Position numbers and translations under genes: made by a program. DNA of 64,000 nucleotides, taken from positions 62,001 through 126,000 of the forward strand of contig JAQMRL010000043.1 in NCBI GenBank assembly GCA_035578175.1. Direction: 5' to 3'. This stretch comes from Catonia carolina. Its lineage: Eukaryota > Arthropoda > Insecta > Hemiptera > Achilidae. The notes beneath the pieces are model-generated. The model searched no databases. It had not been told where the DNA came from and saw nothing but the letters and a program-made list of their open reading frames with translations. Positions 51,817-63,814 of the stretch are shown in pieces (within the stretch, counting starts at the first letter, position 1; every line of letters starts with the position of its first letter).

Positions 51817-53852
51817 ACCAAACATTTACGCTAAGGTTGTCTGTCGGAAGATGTATTAATTTTTCCTCTCGTTCATCCCGTACCGCAATATAACAATGAT
51901 ACGCGCGAAACGTAAGTGCGTACATATTTAAATTTTTCCAAATCCATAATGGCAGAGTGAAACAATTCTCGCCTGTTATTCGTTTATTTACACACCTCCC
52001 ACCGATACGCCCGTCAACCGTCTTATTGTATGTACTATTGCGGTAAGCGTTGTTTGTTCAATTTTTAATGAAGCCGGCAATTTAAGTTGAAATCTTTACA
52101 GATAGCGGCGTACTTGTGAAATATCCGGCAACACATTAAAAACAAATGAAATGGAAAGTCCCAATTGTAATATAGTATAATATATCTTCATTAATAATGA
52201 TCAGTGATCAACAGTACTATTGTCAGTTTTGTTTCATTTTAATTTTTTTTTTTTTTTTCTTCTCTTTCTTTAAATGCAGACGGTAGTAGGTCAGCAGCGA
52301 GTGGAAAAGTACGCTTATCATCACCATGCCGAGCTCCGTGAAAACAACATATTTCATTCACCGCATGGCCCGTCCGGGTGTACAATGTAATTCGTTACTT
52401 TCAGGTCGGATAACTGTTATCAGTGTCTTTTACACCTGCACCTCTATTGTTCTTAAACGATTCAGTAATTAACGTAACTGTTTGTTTGTTTGTTTGTTTG
52501 TTTGTTTGTTTGTTTGTTTGTTTGTTTGTTTGTTTGTTTGTTTGTTTGTTTGTTTGTTTGTTTGTTTGTTTGTTTGTTTGTTTCAGCCAGCCCTGCAACG
52601 AACGGATCGAGTGTAAATAATTTTACACACCACCTGTCCGTTATGGGCGGCAGGAATAATTTCATTGTTAACACGGAAATGCAGTAGCCAGTCGATTGGA
52701 AAATGCGAAATACTACAAAACATTTATGTATAGTTGATGAAATGAAATATTTTTTTTAACGACGTTCTGATACCTCGAACGCTGAAGTGTGTTGAACGGT
52801 GATCGTTACAGAATCGTTGTTGTGGATGACCTGGTAAATGGAATTATTGTTCACGGGGTGAACCGACAACCAAGAATTTACTTTAATAAACCGAAAATTT
52901 ATATTTCATAACTTTGTACAGTAATTCGGAGTTATACGAGTAGGAACTTTGCAAATATCTAACCGAATGTATTGAAATTACGACCTTTATCGGTTACTAT
53001 CTTGTCCCCCTTCATGTTTGTTCGTTTCTCCTATATTGTTACATTTTTCTCAATACATTGGCGCGAGAGAAAATCATGCGATTTTTTTTTTTTTTTTCTT
53101 TCAAAAACACGGTAAAATGAAAATAAACGGCGGCTACAATCGTTGCCGGTCGTTTGTACAGGTGAAATGTTGTCATTTAACGGTAGACCGCTGGCCGAAC
53201 GACTGCGCGCGCTGTTGCACGGCCGGGCGTTTTCTGCCGCCGCTACTGTTTTCCCGCACGTTTACCATTAAAGGTGACTTACGGTAAACGAATTCGCCGC
53301 CGTAAGTTGTACGAGCCGATCGGCAGAGGTTTACAAGCCGTGCCGACCGTTACGGCCGTATGACGGCGAGCATTACGGACGGCGTACTTTCACTGTCGCC
53401 TATTCACCGGGAAAAATTAATGTGCGAGCGAAAAATTCGCGGCGCGTTCGCGCCCGACCGTCGCAGCAGACGTATACGTCACGGCCGGTAACGGATTTCC
53501 GCCCGATTTCGGCACGGCTCAAGCGCTGGGGTGAATTTATCGCGGTCCGGGCAGGCCGAGACGGCACTTGTTGGAGGTTCGCGAGCAGTTTTCGGTCCGG
53601 CGAAATCGCCGTGCGCTTCGAACGGTGGCGCGACACACAGCCGGCGGTGTGTTGTCGAGGCAGGAAAAGCGAGACCGGCGAAAAATTGAAAGGGGGCCGA
53701 AAAATAGACGCCCGAACGAACCGTGTAAGCACGATTCTGAGCCGGCCGAGCGACGGCTAAGTCGTTGCTTCCTTTAAAGTCCGCCACTATAACGTATAAT
53801 TACGTGTTTTTGTCGCAGCGCCTATAACCTCTCCGTACACCGGCAAGAGAAC
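51817..53852. promoter_or_regulatory. H2B-H1 spacer and H1 upstream region, unit 3
   Basis: As in units 1 and 2: GTTT microsatellite at 52479-52583, CpG-rich stretch about 53130-53770, putative H1 core promoter near 53772-53827. No gene seen. Confidence 0.55.
52479..52583. repeat. GTTT microsatellite, unit 3
   Basis: 105 bp, the shortest of the three. Confidence 0.97.
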
Positions 53853-54503
53853 ATGTCAGACAGCGCAGCATCAGCAGCTACTCCGGCCGCAGCAGTGGCG
53901 TCGACGCCGGCGAAGGCCGCGCCTGGGAAGAAGGCCGGCTCTAAATCGTCGGCGGCGGCCAGCAAGAAGCCGAGATCGAAGCCAGCACACCCGCCGACCG
54001 CCGATATGGTGAACGCAGCGATCGCCGGCCTGAAAGAGCGAGGCGGCTCTTCACTGCAGGCGATCAAGAAGTACATCGCAGCCAACTACAAGGTGGACGC
54101 CGAGAAATTGGCCCCGTTCATAAAGAAGTACCTCAAGTCGGCAGTCGCGTCGGGCGCTCTCACCCAGCCGAAAGGCAAGGGTGCGTCCGGCTCGTTCAAG
54201 ATCAGCGTGAAAGGCGAAGGCAAGACCGGCGGAAGCGCTCCCGCTAAGAAGAAGCCGTCGTCGGCCGCGCCTAAGACCAAGGCAGCAGCGAAGAAACCCG
54301 CAGCGTCCGGCAAATCGAAGGCAGCCGCTGCTGGGAAGAAGCAGGCGGCCGCCGTATCGGCTCCGAAGAAGGCCAAGTCCCCGTCGAAGGCGAAGAAAGT
54401 TTCTAAACCGCCGACCAAGAAACCTAAATCGCCCAAACCGAAGAAGGCAGCGGTGAAGAAAGCCAAGTCGCCCAAGAAGGCAGCGGCCGGCAAGAAGAAG
54501 TAA
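53853..54503 (+). CDS. H1: Linker histone H1, unit 3
   Basis: 216 aa, same protein as unit 1 (SPSKAK present); one silent difference seen in the globular domain (GCA for GCG). Confidence 0.98.
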   Translation: MSDSAASAATPAAAVASTPAKAAPGKKAGSKSSAAASKKPRSKPAHPPTADMVNAAIAGLKERGGSSLQAIKKYIAANYKVDAEKLAPFIKKYLKSAVASGALTQPKGKGASGSFKISVKGEGKTGGSAPAKKKPSSAAPKTKAAAKKPAASGKSKAAAAGKKQAAAVSAPKKAKSPSKAKKVSKPPTKKPKSPKPKKAAVKKAKSPKKAAAGKKK

Positions 54504-54544
54504 ACGTTGTTAACACACGCTTGTTCTTCTAGCCACCAACAAAT

Positions 54545-54560
54545 GGCCCTTTTCAGGGCC
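54545..54560 (+). terminator. Histone 3' stem-loop of H1, unit 3
   Basis: GGCCCT-TTTC-AGGGCC plus GCCAAAT. Confidence 0.96.
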
Positions 54561-55145
54561 GCCAAATGTTTTTTAGTAAGGTTTTTATTGAAAATATTAC
54601 AAGTTGTTGTGAACGGTTTATTATACGATGATGATCGGCCGGGCCCGAACGGTTGGTTAGCACTTAGGCGGAGGGCGGTAATTTGATTTTTGCTTTTAAT
54701 ATTTGCCTTCCTCACTTAAGAAAGTTAACTTATTTAAAACAAACAAACCGATGCGACTGTATTTTTTTTTTTGTCTGTTTGTTTATTCCCTTTTTTTACG
54801 TACTTTTAGCGGTTATTACGCACACAAATACATTTCAATTGTTTTTTTTTTTTTTTAATAGGTTTATAACTACAATTGCCTTCCTCACATACTAACGGAC
54901 GAAGAAGAAGAAGGGGAAAATGGACGAAGTTTTGTACGTAGTCGCTGCGATCGTCATGAATACGACACGCTATGCGAGTTGCTTGCGCTGTACCATTGCC
55001 TCCCTCACATTACAATTTGAAAATTAAAAAAAAAAAAAAAAATCGTACTACATATTTAAAAGGAAAAGGAAAATTTAGCGGTAAGGTAAGGATCGAACAA
55101 CACCAACCAACCATCCAGCTTGTAAAACCTCGATTGAATTTTTGT
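54561..55145. other. H1-H3 convergent spacer, unit 3
   Basis: As in unit 1, with small homopolymer differences. No gene seen. Confidence 0.75.
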
Positions 55146-55161
55146 GGCCCTGAAAAGGGCC
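55146..55161 (-). terminator. Histone 3' stem-loop of H3, unit 3
   Basis: Minus-strand GGCCCT-TTTC-AGGGCC. Confidence 0.96.
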
Positions 55162-55206
55162 GTTTCAGTTGTGTTCTCACGCGGTGGTAGGTAGCAGCAG
55201 GGTTGC

Positions 55207-55626
<420 letters not shown>

Positions 55627-55709
55627 TCAGCTAGTAGTAGTCCGCTCCGTTCGGTTCGGGGTTCGGATTACAAGTGCCGCGCCACCAGTCCAGTCCAGTC
55701 CATGTTGAG

Positions 55710-55725
55710 AGGGCTAAGAAGCCCT
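55710..55725 (-). other. Terminal hairpin of element E
   Basis: Sense AGGGCT-TCTT-AGCCCT, identical to lineage B although neighbouring sequence differs, so it is probably under selection. Confidence 0.6.
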
Positions 55726-55731
55726 ATAATG

Positions 55732-55761
55732 GCGACATCGTGCTGGTATGCACCTGGTCGC
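55732..55761 (-). other. Conserved two-stem RNA hairpin, element E
   Basis: Sense: outer stem GCGAC/GTCGC, internal loop CAG/GAT, inner stem GTGC/GCAC, loop ATACCA. The fourth inner pair is C-G here, U-A in B and C, G-C in A and D. Confidence 0.8.
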
Positions 55762-56073
55762 TCGTAGAACAAAATAACAGATTTAACATAACCTCAGGGT
55801 ATAATAGAGAAGAATTTTTTGGTAAAAGTAATTGGGACTGGAGTGGAAGGTAGGTTGAGTTTGCGGAAAACATGTTGTTTAAGGGGAGTGAATTTAATTT
55901 AGAGAGGGTATTATATAAGAATTTACTGTTGAGGGAAATTTTTAGTTATGGGTTGTGTGGCAATTCTTGTAAGGTAGTAGGAAAGTTTTTGGGAGTGGAG
56001 TGACGGCTCTTTTCATTTTTTATAGAACTATTTGATATTCAGTGGCCTTTTTTATTTATATAGATATATATAG

Positions 56074-56076
<3 letters not shown>

Positions 56077-56118
<42 letters not shown>
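56077..56118 (-). repeat. Internal A-tract of element E 3' UTR
   Basis: 42 T on the plus strand, next to an AT-rich TATAGATA stretch. It sits between the ORF2 stop and the sense GGCCACTGAA motif, the same place as in lineage B. Confidence 0.85.
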
Positions 56119-56119
<1 letters not shown>

Positions 56120-56254
56120 GAAAGGATGTATGACGATTACCGGTTTGAAAGGGGTTTCTGTTTTGAATGGAGGAGAGATAAGTTTTTAGTGGGAGTTATG
56201 TGGGGGTTATTTTGGTTGATGGTAGGGTGTATTTGGAGATGTTATGTTGTGTGT

Positions 56255-58927
56255 TTAAAGAAAGTCGTGGAACGGTAAAATCTTGAAGTCTTCTGGTGGA
56301 TGGGGGGTCGTGTATATTTCTTCAATTATATCGATTCCTGATTTCTTGTTGTCGTCGTGTAGTTTCCTTGACGTGTTTTGGATATAGTCCTCTAGGGTGG
56401 GAAAGTTTAAATATTCATTGATTGTTCGGTTGGGGATTAGATAATGGAATTGCGTGATGTTCCTGAGGATTTTATTTTGAAAGGCGGAGACTTTGGTTTT
56501 GGACGATTTTGACAGGAGCGGCCACCATACTGGTGCCGCGTACAGGAGAAAGGGTCGTAGCATGGAGGAGTATATTAGGAGTTTTAATTTAGGTGAATAG
56601 GATTTTGAGCGGAATAGAGGGTATAACGTGGCACAGAGGACTCTGCCCTTGCTGAGCTTATCCTTGATGTGTCGCTGGAGAGATAGTCGGCTGTCCAGTT
56701 CAACTCCGAGGTATCTCACGCAGTTTTGCCATGGGAGGAGTTGTCCTTCCAGACGAAGAGGTGGTGGAGTCTTCCTTTTCGTTGTGAAGTGTATGGCTTC
56801 GCACTTTGTAGGGTTTAAGGATAGTCGCCAGATACGACACCAATTCGTTATCAGAAGAAGGTGGTTTTGAAGCGCGTGGCGGTTAAGGCGGAGGCACCTG
56901 CTGTGACGGTATAAAATAGCGTCATCAGCAAACAGTCCGAGTTTGATGGAGTCACTAACTGGAAAGTCATAGGTGTACATTAAATATAGGAGGGGCCCAA
57001 GGACAGAGCCCTGAGGTACACCTGCGGCAGATGGGGTAAGTGGGGACTTGAGTGAGTAGAATTGACGATTTGGGGCCATTACTTGAAATTTTCTATCTGA
57101 TAGATAGGAGTGGATGAGCCTAACTGTGGGTGGCGGGAAGAATTTAGATAGTTTAAACAGGAGTCCCACATGCCATACTCTGTCAAATGCTGCTTTAAAA
57201 TCAAGCAGCACAGCCGTCGTATTGCTGTGGGCGTTTTTGGCATCTACCAGTGCCGTTACGATGCGGAGGAGTTGGGTTGTGGTTGAATGTCCTTGTCTGA
57301 ATCCAAATTGTTCGGGTGGGAGAACTGAATCGATTGTTTGGCGCAGACGCGGGAGGAGTAATTTTTCGAATAGCTTGGAGAGGATCGGCAGAAGCGAAAT
57401 GGGCCTGTAGCTATCTGGGTTTGTTGGAGGCTTATGGGGTTTTAGTATGGTGAATATGTTGGATATTTTCCAAGAAGTGGGGAAATGCTGCAGCGCTATT
57501 ACTGCATTGAAAATTGCTAATAGATGGTGTTTTAGTTCTGGGGGTGAATTGAGAATGGCGTATCCGGTGATATTGTCAGGACCGGGGGCTTTCCTGGGGT
57601 TGATGGACTTGATTACTGATGTAATGTCGTCCATCGTGAAAGGTGGCATGTGTGTGGGAGTAGGGTCGGAGAGTGTGAGTTGAACAGTTTGCTGGATTTG
57701 TTCATCCTGTTCGGGATGAACGGGAGGAGGAGTTGTAAAATGTTTTTCAAAGTGCGAAGCGAAGGTGTTCGCTATCTCCTGTGCTGAGTAGGTCAGTCCT
57801 GTGGCTGTGGTGAGAGGGTGACTCTTTCTCTGCATCGATAGGAGACAGCGGGCGGCCTCCCATGGCTTTCCGGAGTCTGCTATTCTCTCCAGGTAGTCCT
57901 CCCAGTGGCTGTTTCGGTGATCGTCGACTAGTAGTTTGCACCTGGCAGCAGCGCTGTTGAAGAGAGCCCGGTGGTGCGGGTCGCGCGTGCGCTGCCAGAG
58001 CCGTCGTAGACGTCTTCTGTCGGCGATCGCTGTTTTCACTGCAGGTGGGAGGGCTGATCTGGTTTTTGGAGGTCGCGGTGAAGAGTTTTGCTGAATAGCA
58101 TGGGACAATAGTGTGGTAATTGTCTGGAGATGGGATTCCAGCTCAGGTATTGAATTGATAGGGGGCGATTCGGGGGGGAGTTGAGAGTCGACTGTATCGT
58201 AGTATGAAGACCACGAAACTTTGAGTTTCGTGGATGGAGTAGGGATACGAGCGTTGGGAGCGAAGAATGTAAATAAGACGGGGAGATGGTCGGAGTTTAA
58301 TTCCGGGAGTACATGAATATCTGGGATAGACTCTAGATTAGCCGAGATGGCATAGTCTAGGATGTCTGGTTGGTGAGATGCGATCGAGGGTATCCTAGTC
58401 GGTGACTGTGGTAGATGAAGTGCTAGTGGAAGAGGGGAACTTTCCAAGAAGGCGATTATGGAGTTGCCTGCAGTGTTTGTTGAAAGGCAGCCGAAGTCTC
58501 TGTGTTTGCTGTTCCAGTCGCCAGCAGCAAACACAGGATGCTGGTGGTCGAAGAGGTCAGCAAGAGCAGAGGGGTGGTAATCATGTTGAGTTGGGGGGCG
58601 GTAAATAGATATAAATGTAATAAGTTGGGAGAAGAGTGGGACTGTGAGGGCTATGTGCTCAAGTGAAGGGATAATGGGGGAGTCAATGAGGTTGTGGGTG
58701 TGGCGTCGGTGGATAAGAATTGCCACACCCCCTGCGGGGCGGTTGGTGGTAGGGGGGCGGTCAGCACGGTAAATGATGTAAGGGGATAATTTGAAGCGGG
58801 AACTTGGGAGGAAGTGTGTTTCTTGCAGGAGGACTATATCGATGTCGTGGTCGATCAGGAGTCGTAGCAGGTCGTTTCGTTGTCTGGTGACGCCGTTACC
58901 GTTCCACGAGAGGATCCGGAAGGTCAT
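56255..58927 (-). CDS. ORF2 of element E: endonuclease-reverse transcriptase
   Basis: 890 aa. SWNGNGV near residue 7, LLQETH, GDWNSKH and SDHLPV in the endonuclease. In the RT: YRPISLLPILSKLFE, LLDFKAAFDRVWH, GVPQGSVLGPLLY and FADDAILYR. LYAAPVWWP replaces the LYGSPVWWP of the other lineages. Clearly the same family as B but diverged along the whole length. TAATG coupling at 58927. Confidence 0.95.
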   Translation of the reverse strand: MTFRILSWNGNGVTRQRNDLLRLLIDHDIDIVLLQETHFLPSSRFKLSPYIIYRADRPPTTNRPAGGVAILIHRRHTHNLIDSPIIPSLEHIALTVPLFSQLITFISIYRPPTQHDYHPSALADLFDHQHPVFAAGDWNSKHRDFGCLSTNTAGNSIIAFLESSPLPLALHLPQSPTRIPSIASHQPDILDYAISANLESIPDIHVLPELNSDHLPVLFTFFAPNARIPTPSTKLKVSWSSYYDTVDSQLPPESPPINSIPELESHLQTITTLLSHAIQQNSSPRPPKTRSALPPAVKTAIADRRRLRRLWQRTRDPHHRALFNSAAARCKLLVDDHRNSHWEDYLERIADSGKPWEAARCLLSMQRKSHPLTTATGLTYSAQEIANTFASHFEKHFTTPPPVHPEQDEQIQQTVQLTLSDPTPTHMPPFTMDDITSVIKSINPRKAPGPDNITGYAILNSPPELKHHLLAIFNAVIALQHFPTSWKISNIFTILKPHKPPTNPDSYRPISLLPILSKLFEKLLLPRLRQTIDSVLPPEQFGFRQGHSTTTQLLRIVTALVDAKNAHSNTTAVLLDFKAAFDRVWHVGLLFKLSKFFPPPTVRLIHSYLSDRKFQVMAPNRQFYSLKSPLTPSAAGVPQGSVLGPLLYLMYTYDFPVSDSIKLGLFADDAILYRHSRCLRLNRHALQNHLLLITNWCRIWRLSLNPTKCEAIHFTTKRKTPPPLRLEGQLLPWQNCVRYLGVELDSRLSLQRHIKDKLSKGRVLCATLYPLFRSKSYSPKLKLLIYSSMLRPFLLYAAPVWWPLLSKSSKTKVSAFQNKILRNITQFHYLIPNRTINEYLNFPTLEDYIQNTSRKLHDDNKKSGIDIIEEIYTTPHPPEDFKILPFHDFL

Positions 58928-60234
58928 TATACGAGGAGGGAGGTCAGAGATGAAATGACAGCGGAGATGGCTTCAGCGGTGGTTTTTGCGGAAGTAATTT
59001 TCGGAAGTAGGGAGGTTAACCATGAAATGAATTTAGGTGAGGTGAAAAGTGAAAAGATTGAATTTAGATTGAATGGGATGTCAGTTGTTGTTGGATCCTC
59101 GCGATGTTTTTTAGTTGGGAGTGGAGGAAACTCCTTATTTTGGAAAACAGGTGTCTTTGGGATATTAATTTTCTCTTTGGGGAGTTGGGGGAATTGGTTT
59201 TTAGTGATTGGAGTACGGGCGGTGGGTTTTTTAATAATTGTTTTCTTATAAGATGTTGTTGTTGTTTGAGATGAAGGGGGAGAGATTTTAGAAGTTGAGG
59301 GTTGGGGTTGTGAAGGTGCGGAGGGGGACGGAGCCGATGAAGTCACCGCTGTTGTCTTGGCGTCTGTTCGTTTTCTCTCTGCAACCAGCTTAACATGAGT
59401 GGGGCATCCACGGTAGTTGGCAAGGTGTCTTCCTTGGCAGTTACAACACCGCGGTTCCTCGATTGACTTGCCCTCACATTGAGCTGCGTCGTGTTGAGCT
59501 CCACACTTAACACAACGCAGTTCGTGGTTGCAATTCACCGAGGAATGGCCATACCGCTGGCACTTGTAACATTGCGGCAGGCCTGGCCGCGGTCTGAAAG
59601 CCTCTACGGAGACTATGATGTTGAAGATAGAGTTGACGTTGTAAATCTCTTCGTAACCCGGTTTCTTTTCAATTTTAATAAGGAAGACGTTCAATGGTCG
59701 GCCACCACGGCCTGAGATATTTTGGCAATGCTTCACCGTGAACCCTAAGTCGATGAGGTGGTCTGCGATCTCGATGGGCTGAATTGAGTGGTGGAGTCCC
59801 TTGATAGCAATTTTGACTTCATCGGGCTCCGAGGTATAAAAAGAGTGGAAATTAATGCCCTCAGAAATGAGGACATTTTTAGCTTTTTGGTAATCGTCTA
59901 TGGATTGAGTAGAAAGAGAAAAAGAGTTGCCACGGGAAGTGACTGAAAATTTACTTGTAAGGTGAGTGGAAAGTGTTTTAGTAATTGTGGACCAGCGGGG
60001 TGGTGCTTTGAATATAAACGGTGGAATTTTACTACGGCGAGGGATTGGAATGTTGTTTACGATGTTACGGTTAGTATTGGAGGGTGAGGGGGGGGAGGTT
60101 ATGTTATTACTGTTAGATTGCGTTGGCATACCTTCTATAGCGTTGACTCTGCTGCGCTTCCTCACCACTGTCTCGAAGCCTTCGTCATCTGGTGTTGGTA
60201 TTTCCATTTCTACCTGGGGCTGCAACGTTGCCAT
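58927..60234 (-). CDS. ORF1 of element E: zinc-knuckle protein
   Basis: 435 aa from MATLQPQVEMEIP. An ATG ten codons upstream (60264) is in frame but lies inside the conserved 5' UTR hairpin, and B starts at the equivalent of the downstream ATG, so 60234 is chosen. PRE_C2HC-like region, then knuckles CYKCQRYGHSSVNC, CVKCGAQHDAAQC and CCNCQGRHLANYRGC (Leu replaces the Pro of HPANYRGC). Confidence 0.9.
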   Translation of the reverse strand: MATLQPQVEMEIPTPDDEGFETVVRKRSRVNAIEGMPTQSNSNNITSPPSPSNTNRNIVNNIPIPRRSKIPPFIFKAPPRWSTITKTLSTHLTSKFSVTSRGNSFSLSTQSIDDYQKAKNVLISEGINFHSFYTSEPDEVKIAIKGLHHSIQPIEIADHLIDLGFTVKHCQNISGRGGRPLNVFLIKIEKKPGYEEIYNVNSIFNIIVSVEAFRPRPGLPQCYKCQRYGHSSVNCNHELRCVKCGAQHDAAQCEGKSIEEPRCCNCQGRHLANYRGCPTHVKLVAERKRTDAKTTAVTSSAPSPSAPSQPQPSTSKISPPSSQTTTTSYKKTIIKKPTARTPITKNQFPQLPKEKINIPKTPVFQNKEFPPLPTKKHREDPTTTDIPFNLNSIFSLFTSPKFISWLTSLLPKITSAKTTAEAISAVISSLTSLLV

Positions 60235-60243
60235 GTTGTTACA

Positions 60244-60274
60244 GTGTTGCCAGATTCTTCCCACCTGGCAGCAC
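60244..60274 (-). promoter_or_regulatory. 5' UTR hairpin upstream of E ORF1
   Basis: Sense GTGCTGCCAG / CTGGCAACAC: ten positions with one mismatch, 11-nt loop, ending 9 nt before the ORF1 ATG. Equivalent to the B hairpin. Confidence 0.6.
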
Positions 60275-60377
60275 TCTACACCTTCTTCCCAGGTGGTTGT
60301 AGTCTTCGTAATGTTCTTAGCTGCTGTAATGCGTGATGTGTCCTCTACGGAGTCTAAATCACAAGTTGCCGCGCCAC

Positions 60378-60904
<527 letters not shown>

Positions 60905-60959
60905 GCGTCGCGCCACAAGCCGCTTGCGAAAGTCTATTAGAGCCTTCATTCAATAAAAC

Positions 60960-60975
60960 GGCCCTTTTCAGGGCC
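60960..60975 (+). terminator. Histone 3' stem-loop of H4, unit 4
   Basis: GGCCCT-TTTC-AGGGCC plus ACCAAAC. Confidence 0.97.
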
Positions 60976-61478
60976 ACCAAACTAATAACATGAGGTTTTC
61001 AATAATGTGAATTTCTTTATCTCCTCTCGCATCTTGTATAACGAACGGAAGAGGCTACTACCGCTGTAATATAATGATAATAATAATAATGTGCACGCAC
61101 AGAGACCGTTAATGAACAAACGGATAGATAGACAGACAGACACGGACGAATGATCTTGTTTGTCGGTTATCACATAATATAATCATCAGTAGATTACTGG
61201 AAAATGAAATAAGAAGAAGAAATCGTGGTTGTGTTGTAAATTTCATAGTATTGTCGGGCGGTGCAGGTGAGCAAGCAGCAGCACCAGCGGCATCGGCAGT
61301 ATTAGGAAGAGTTATTCGTTCTATTTTAGAGAGGAAAAAAAAAAAATAAGGAAATGAAGAGAGGAATTTTTTTTTTTTTTTTATTTTCTCTCCTTCGCCG
61401 CCGCTTTGTTACATGCTGACAGAACAATAATTATTCTTAAAAAGAGTTCAGATTTAAACCTAGTCATGAAATTTTGGT
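60976..61478. other. H4-H2A convergent spacer, unit 4
   Basis: As in unit 1. No gene seen. Confidence 0.8.
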
Positions 61479-61494
61479 GGCCCTGAAAAGGGCC
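61479..61494 (-). terminator. Histone 3' stem-loop of H2A, unit 4
   Basis: Minus-strand GGCCCT-TTTC-AGGGCC. Confidence 0.97.
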
Positions 61495-61547
61495 GTTTCA
61501 ATGCTGTGTCGCCTGTATAGCAGCTGCAGCTCCCAACGAGGTCCCGC

Positions 61548-62238
<691 letters not shown>

Positions 62239-62476
62239 ACCGAAAGTTCGCCTCATAGGAGATCAAGACGTCGGACCGACAACATTGGATCTCCTAACCT
62301 CAAAACTTCTCTTCAACCTTCTGCTCGACTTCGAGCCTCTTCAAGACAACCACCGAAGGGAGTACTTATTGGTACGAGCTGTCCAGGTCTGCATTCTCAC
62401 TAAGGTTTTGTTCTTTACCAGATAAGGTTTAGCAGAGCTGGACACTCCACCCTTAAGTAGCGCCGGCCTGTGGGAG

Positions 62477-63814
62477 ATGGCGGCGCCTACTGCAGCAACA
62501 TCTGTACATTCAGCAGCATGCAACTCGGCTCAGCCGACACCAGGGACTTCAACATCACAGTCATCACCTTCACCATCATCTTCAGCAGCAGTGGCAGGCA
62601 TGGACGTGTCGAACGCTGAAGAGTTCACCGTCGTGCGCAAGCGATCAAGAACTAGCTCCGACGGTAACTTGACTAACGCAACGAACTCCACCACTACAAC
62701 CTCACCCCCTGCTAACGGTTCTAAACGACCCACGGTTCCACCTTTTGTATTCCGGGCGCCAACCAACTGGTCCGGGATAACCAGGCTTTTAAATACTCAC
62801 CTGACAGAGACGTATAAGGTCACTACCCGTGGCAATTCATACTCTCTGTTCACTAAGAACATCGACGACTACCAACGCTGTAAGACTGTCCTCCTTTCCG
62901 AGGGCATTAATTTCCACAGCTACTACACACAAGAACCTGACGAAATTAAAGTGGCCGTCAAAGGGCTTCACTCCTCATTCGATCCGGAGGAAGTTAAACA
63001 GTATCTGTGTGAGCGTGGTTTCGAGGTGAGCCACTGCCAAAATATCGCTGGCAGAGCAGGTAGACCGCTCAACGTCTTTCTTGTCAAGCTTAGGAAATCA
63101 CCTCACTTTGAAGACATCTACAAGATCCAAACGATCTTCAACATCGTTGTGACCGTGGAGGCCTTCCGCCCGCGGCCAGGTCTACCGCAGTGTTTTAAAT
63201 GCCAGCGATATGGCCATTCTTCGGTGAACTGTAACCGTGAACTGCGTTGTGTGAAGTGTGGTGAGAGACACGATGCAGCTGATTGTTCAGGTAAACTGAT
63301 TAATGAGCCCAAGTGCTGTAACTGCAACGGCCAGCACCCCGCTAACTACCGGGGGTGCCCGATGCATATCAAGCTTCTTGCGGAGAGACGTAGGAGCGCT
63401 ACCCAGTCGACGATGACGGCCACCACCTCTTCGCCCCCTTCGAAAACTCCGTCCGTTCCAAAGAGCCCTGCTCCGGTACCTTCTGCCCCAGCTCAACGTT
63501 CCTTTAACAAAACCATCACGAAGCAGGTTCCTGCACGCAAGCCAGTGCAACAAAACACTTTTCCGACTACTTCTACTTGGGTCCCGGGGCCATCCAAGCC
63601 CGTCTTCGTAGACAAGGATTTTCCGCCTCTCCCGGCAAAAGAAGCCCCTCGAGCAGACAGCAACGTCTTTACCATCAACTCGATAGTTCAATTCCTTACA
63701 TCACCCAAATTCCTTTCTTGGATGGCTGTATTCCTTCCTAAACTTTCGACTGTTACCTCCGCTTCAGAAGCAATCACCTTATTTTTGTCAACTCTGCCCT
63801 CCCTACTTTCATAA
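62477..63814 (+). CDS. ORF1 of element F: zinc-knuckle protein
   Basis: 445 aa. The N-terminus MAAPTAATSVHSAACN differs most from lineage C. Then FVFRAPTNWSGITRLL, a PRE_C2HC-like segment, and knuckles CFKCQRYGHSSVNC, CVKCGERHDAADC and CCNCNGQHPANYRGC. The C-terminal half is nearly that of C-1. Open throughout. Confidence 0.93.
   Translation: MAAPTAATSVHSAACNSAQPTPGTSTSQSSPSPSSSAAVAGMDVSNAEEFTVVRKRSRTSSDGNLTNATNSTTTTSPPANGSKRPTVPPFVFRAPTNWSGITRLLNTHLTETYKVTTRGNSYSLFTKNIDDYQRCKTVLLSEGINFHSYYTQEPDEIKVAVKGLHSSFDPEEVKQYLCERGFEVSHCQNIAGRAGRPLNVFLVKLRKSPHFEDIYKIQTIFNIVVTVEAFRPRPGLPQCFKCQRYGHSSVNCNRELRCVKCGERHDAADCSGKLINEPKCCNCNGQHPANYRGCPMHIKLLAERRRSATQSTMTATTSSPPSKTPSVPKSPAPVPSAPAQRSFNKTITKQVPARKPVQQNTFPTTSTWVPGPSKPVFVDKDFPPLPAKEAPRADSNVFTINSIVQFLTSPKFLSWMAVFLPKLSTVTSASEAITLFLSTLPSLLS

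Larger units (their letters stand above)
55686..60360 (-). mobile_element. Non-LTR retrotransposon, lineage E, at the H3 site
   Basis: Full-length, sister to lineage B. Tail of three ACTGG units. The target is tgccgcgccac at 55675-55685 and 60367-60377. The similarity extends further (acaagtgcc on the left, acaagttgcc on the right), so the duplication may be about 17 bp. The 3' UTR has the B-type terminal hairpin, an A-tract and the GGCC/GAGCCG motifs. Both ORFs intact. Confidence 0.92.
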
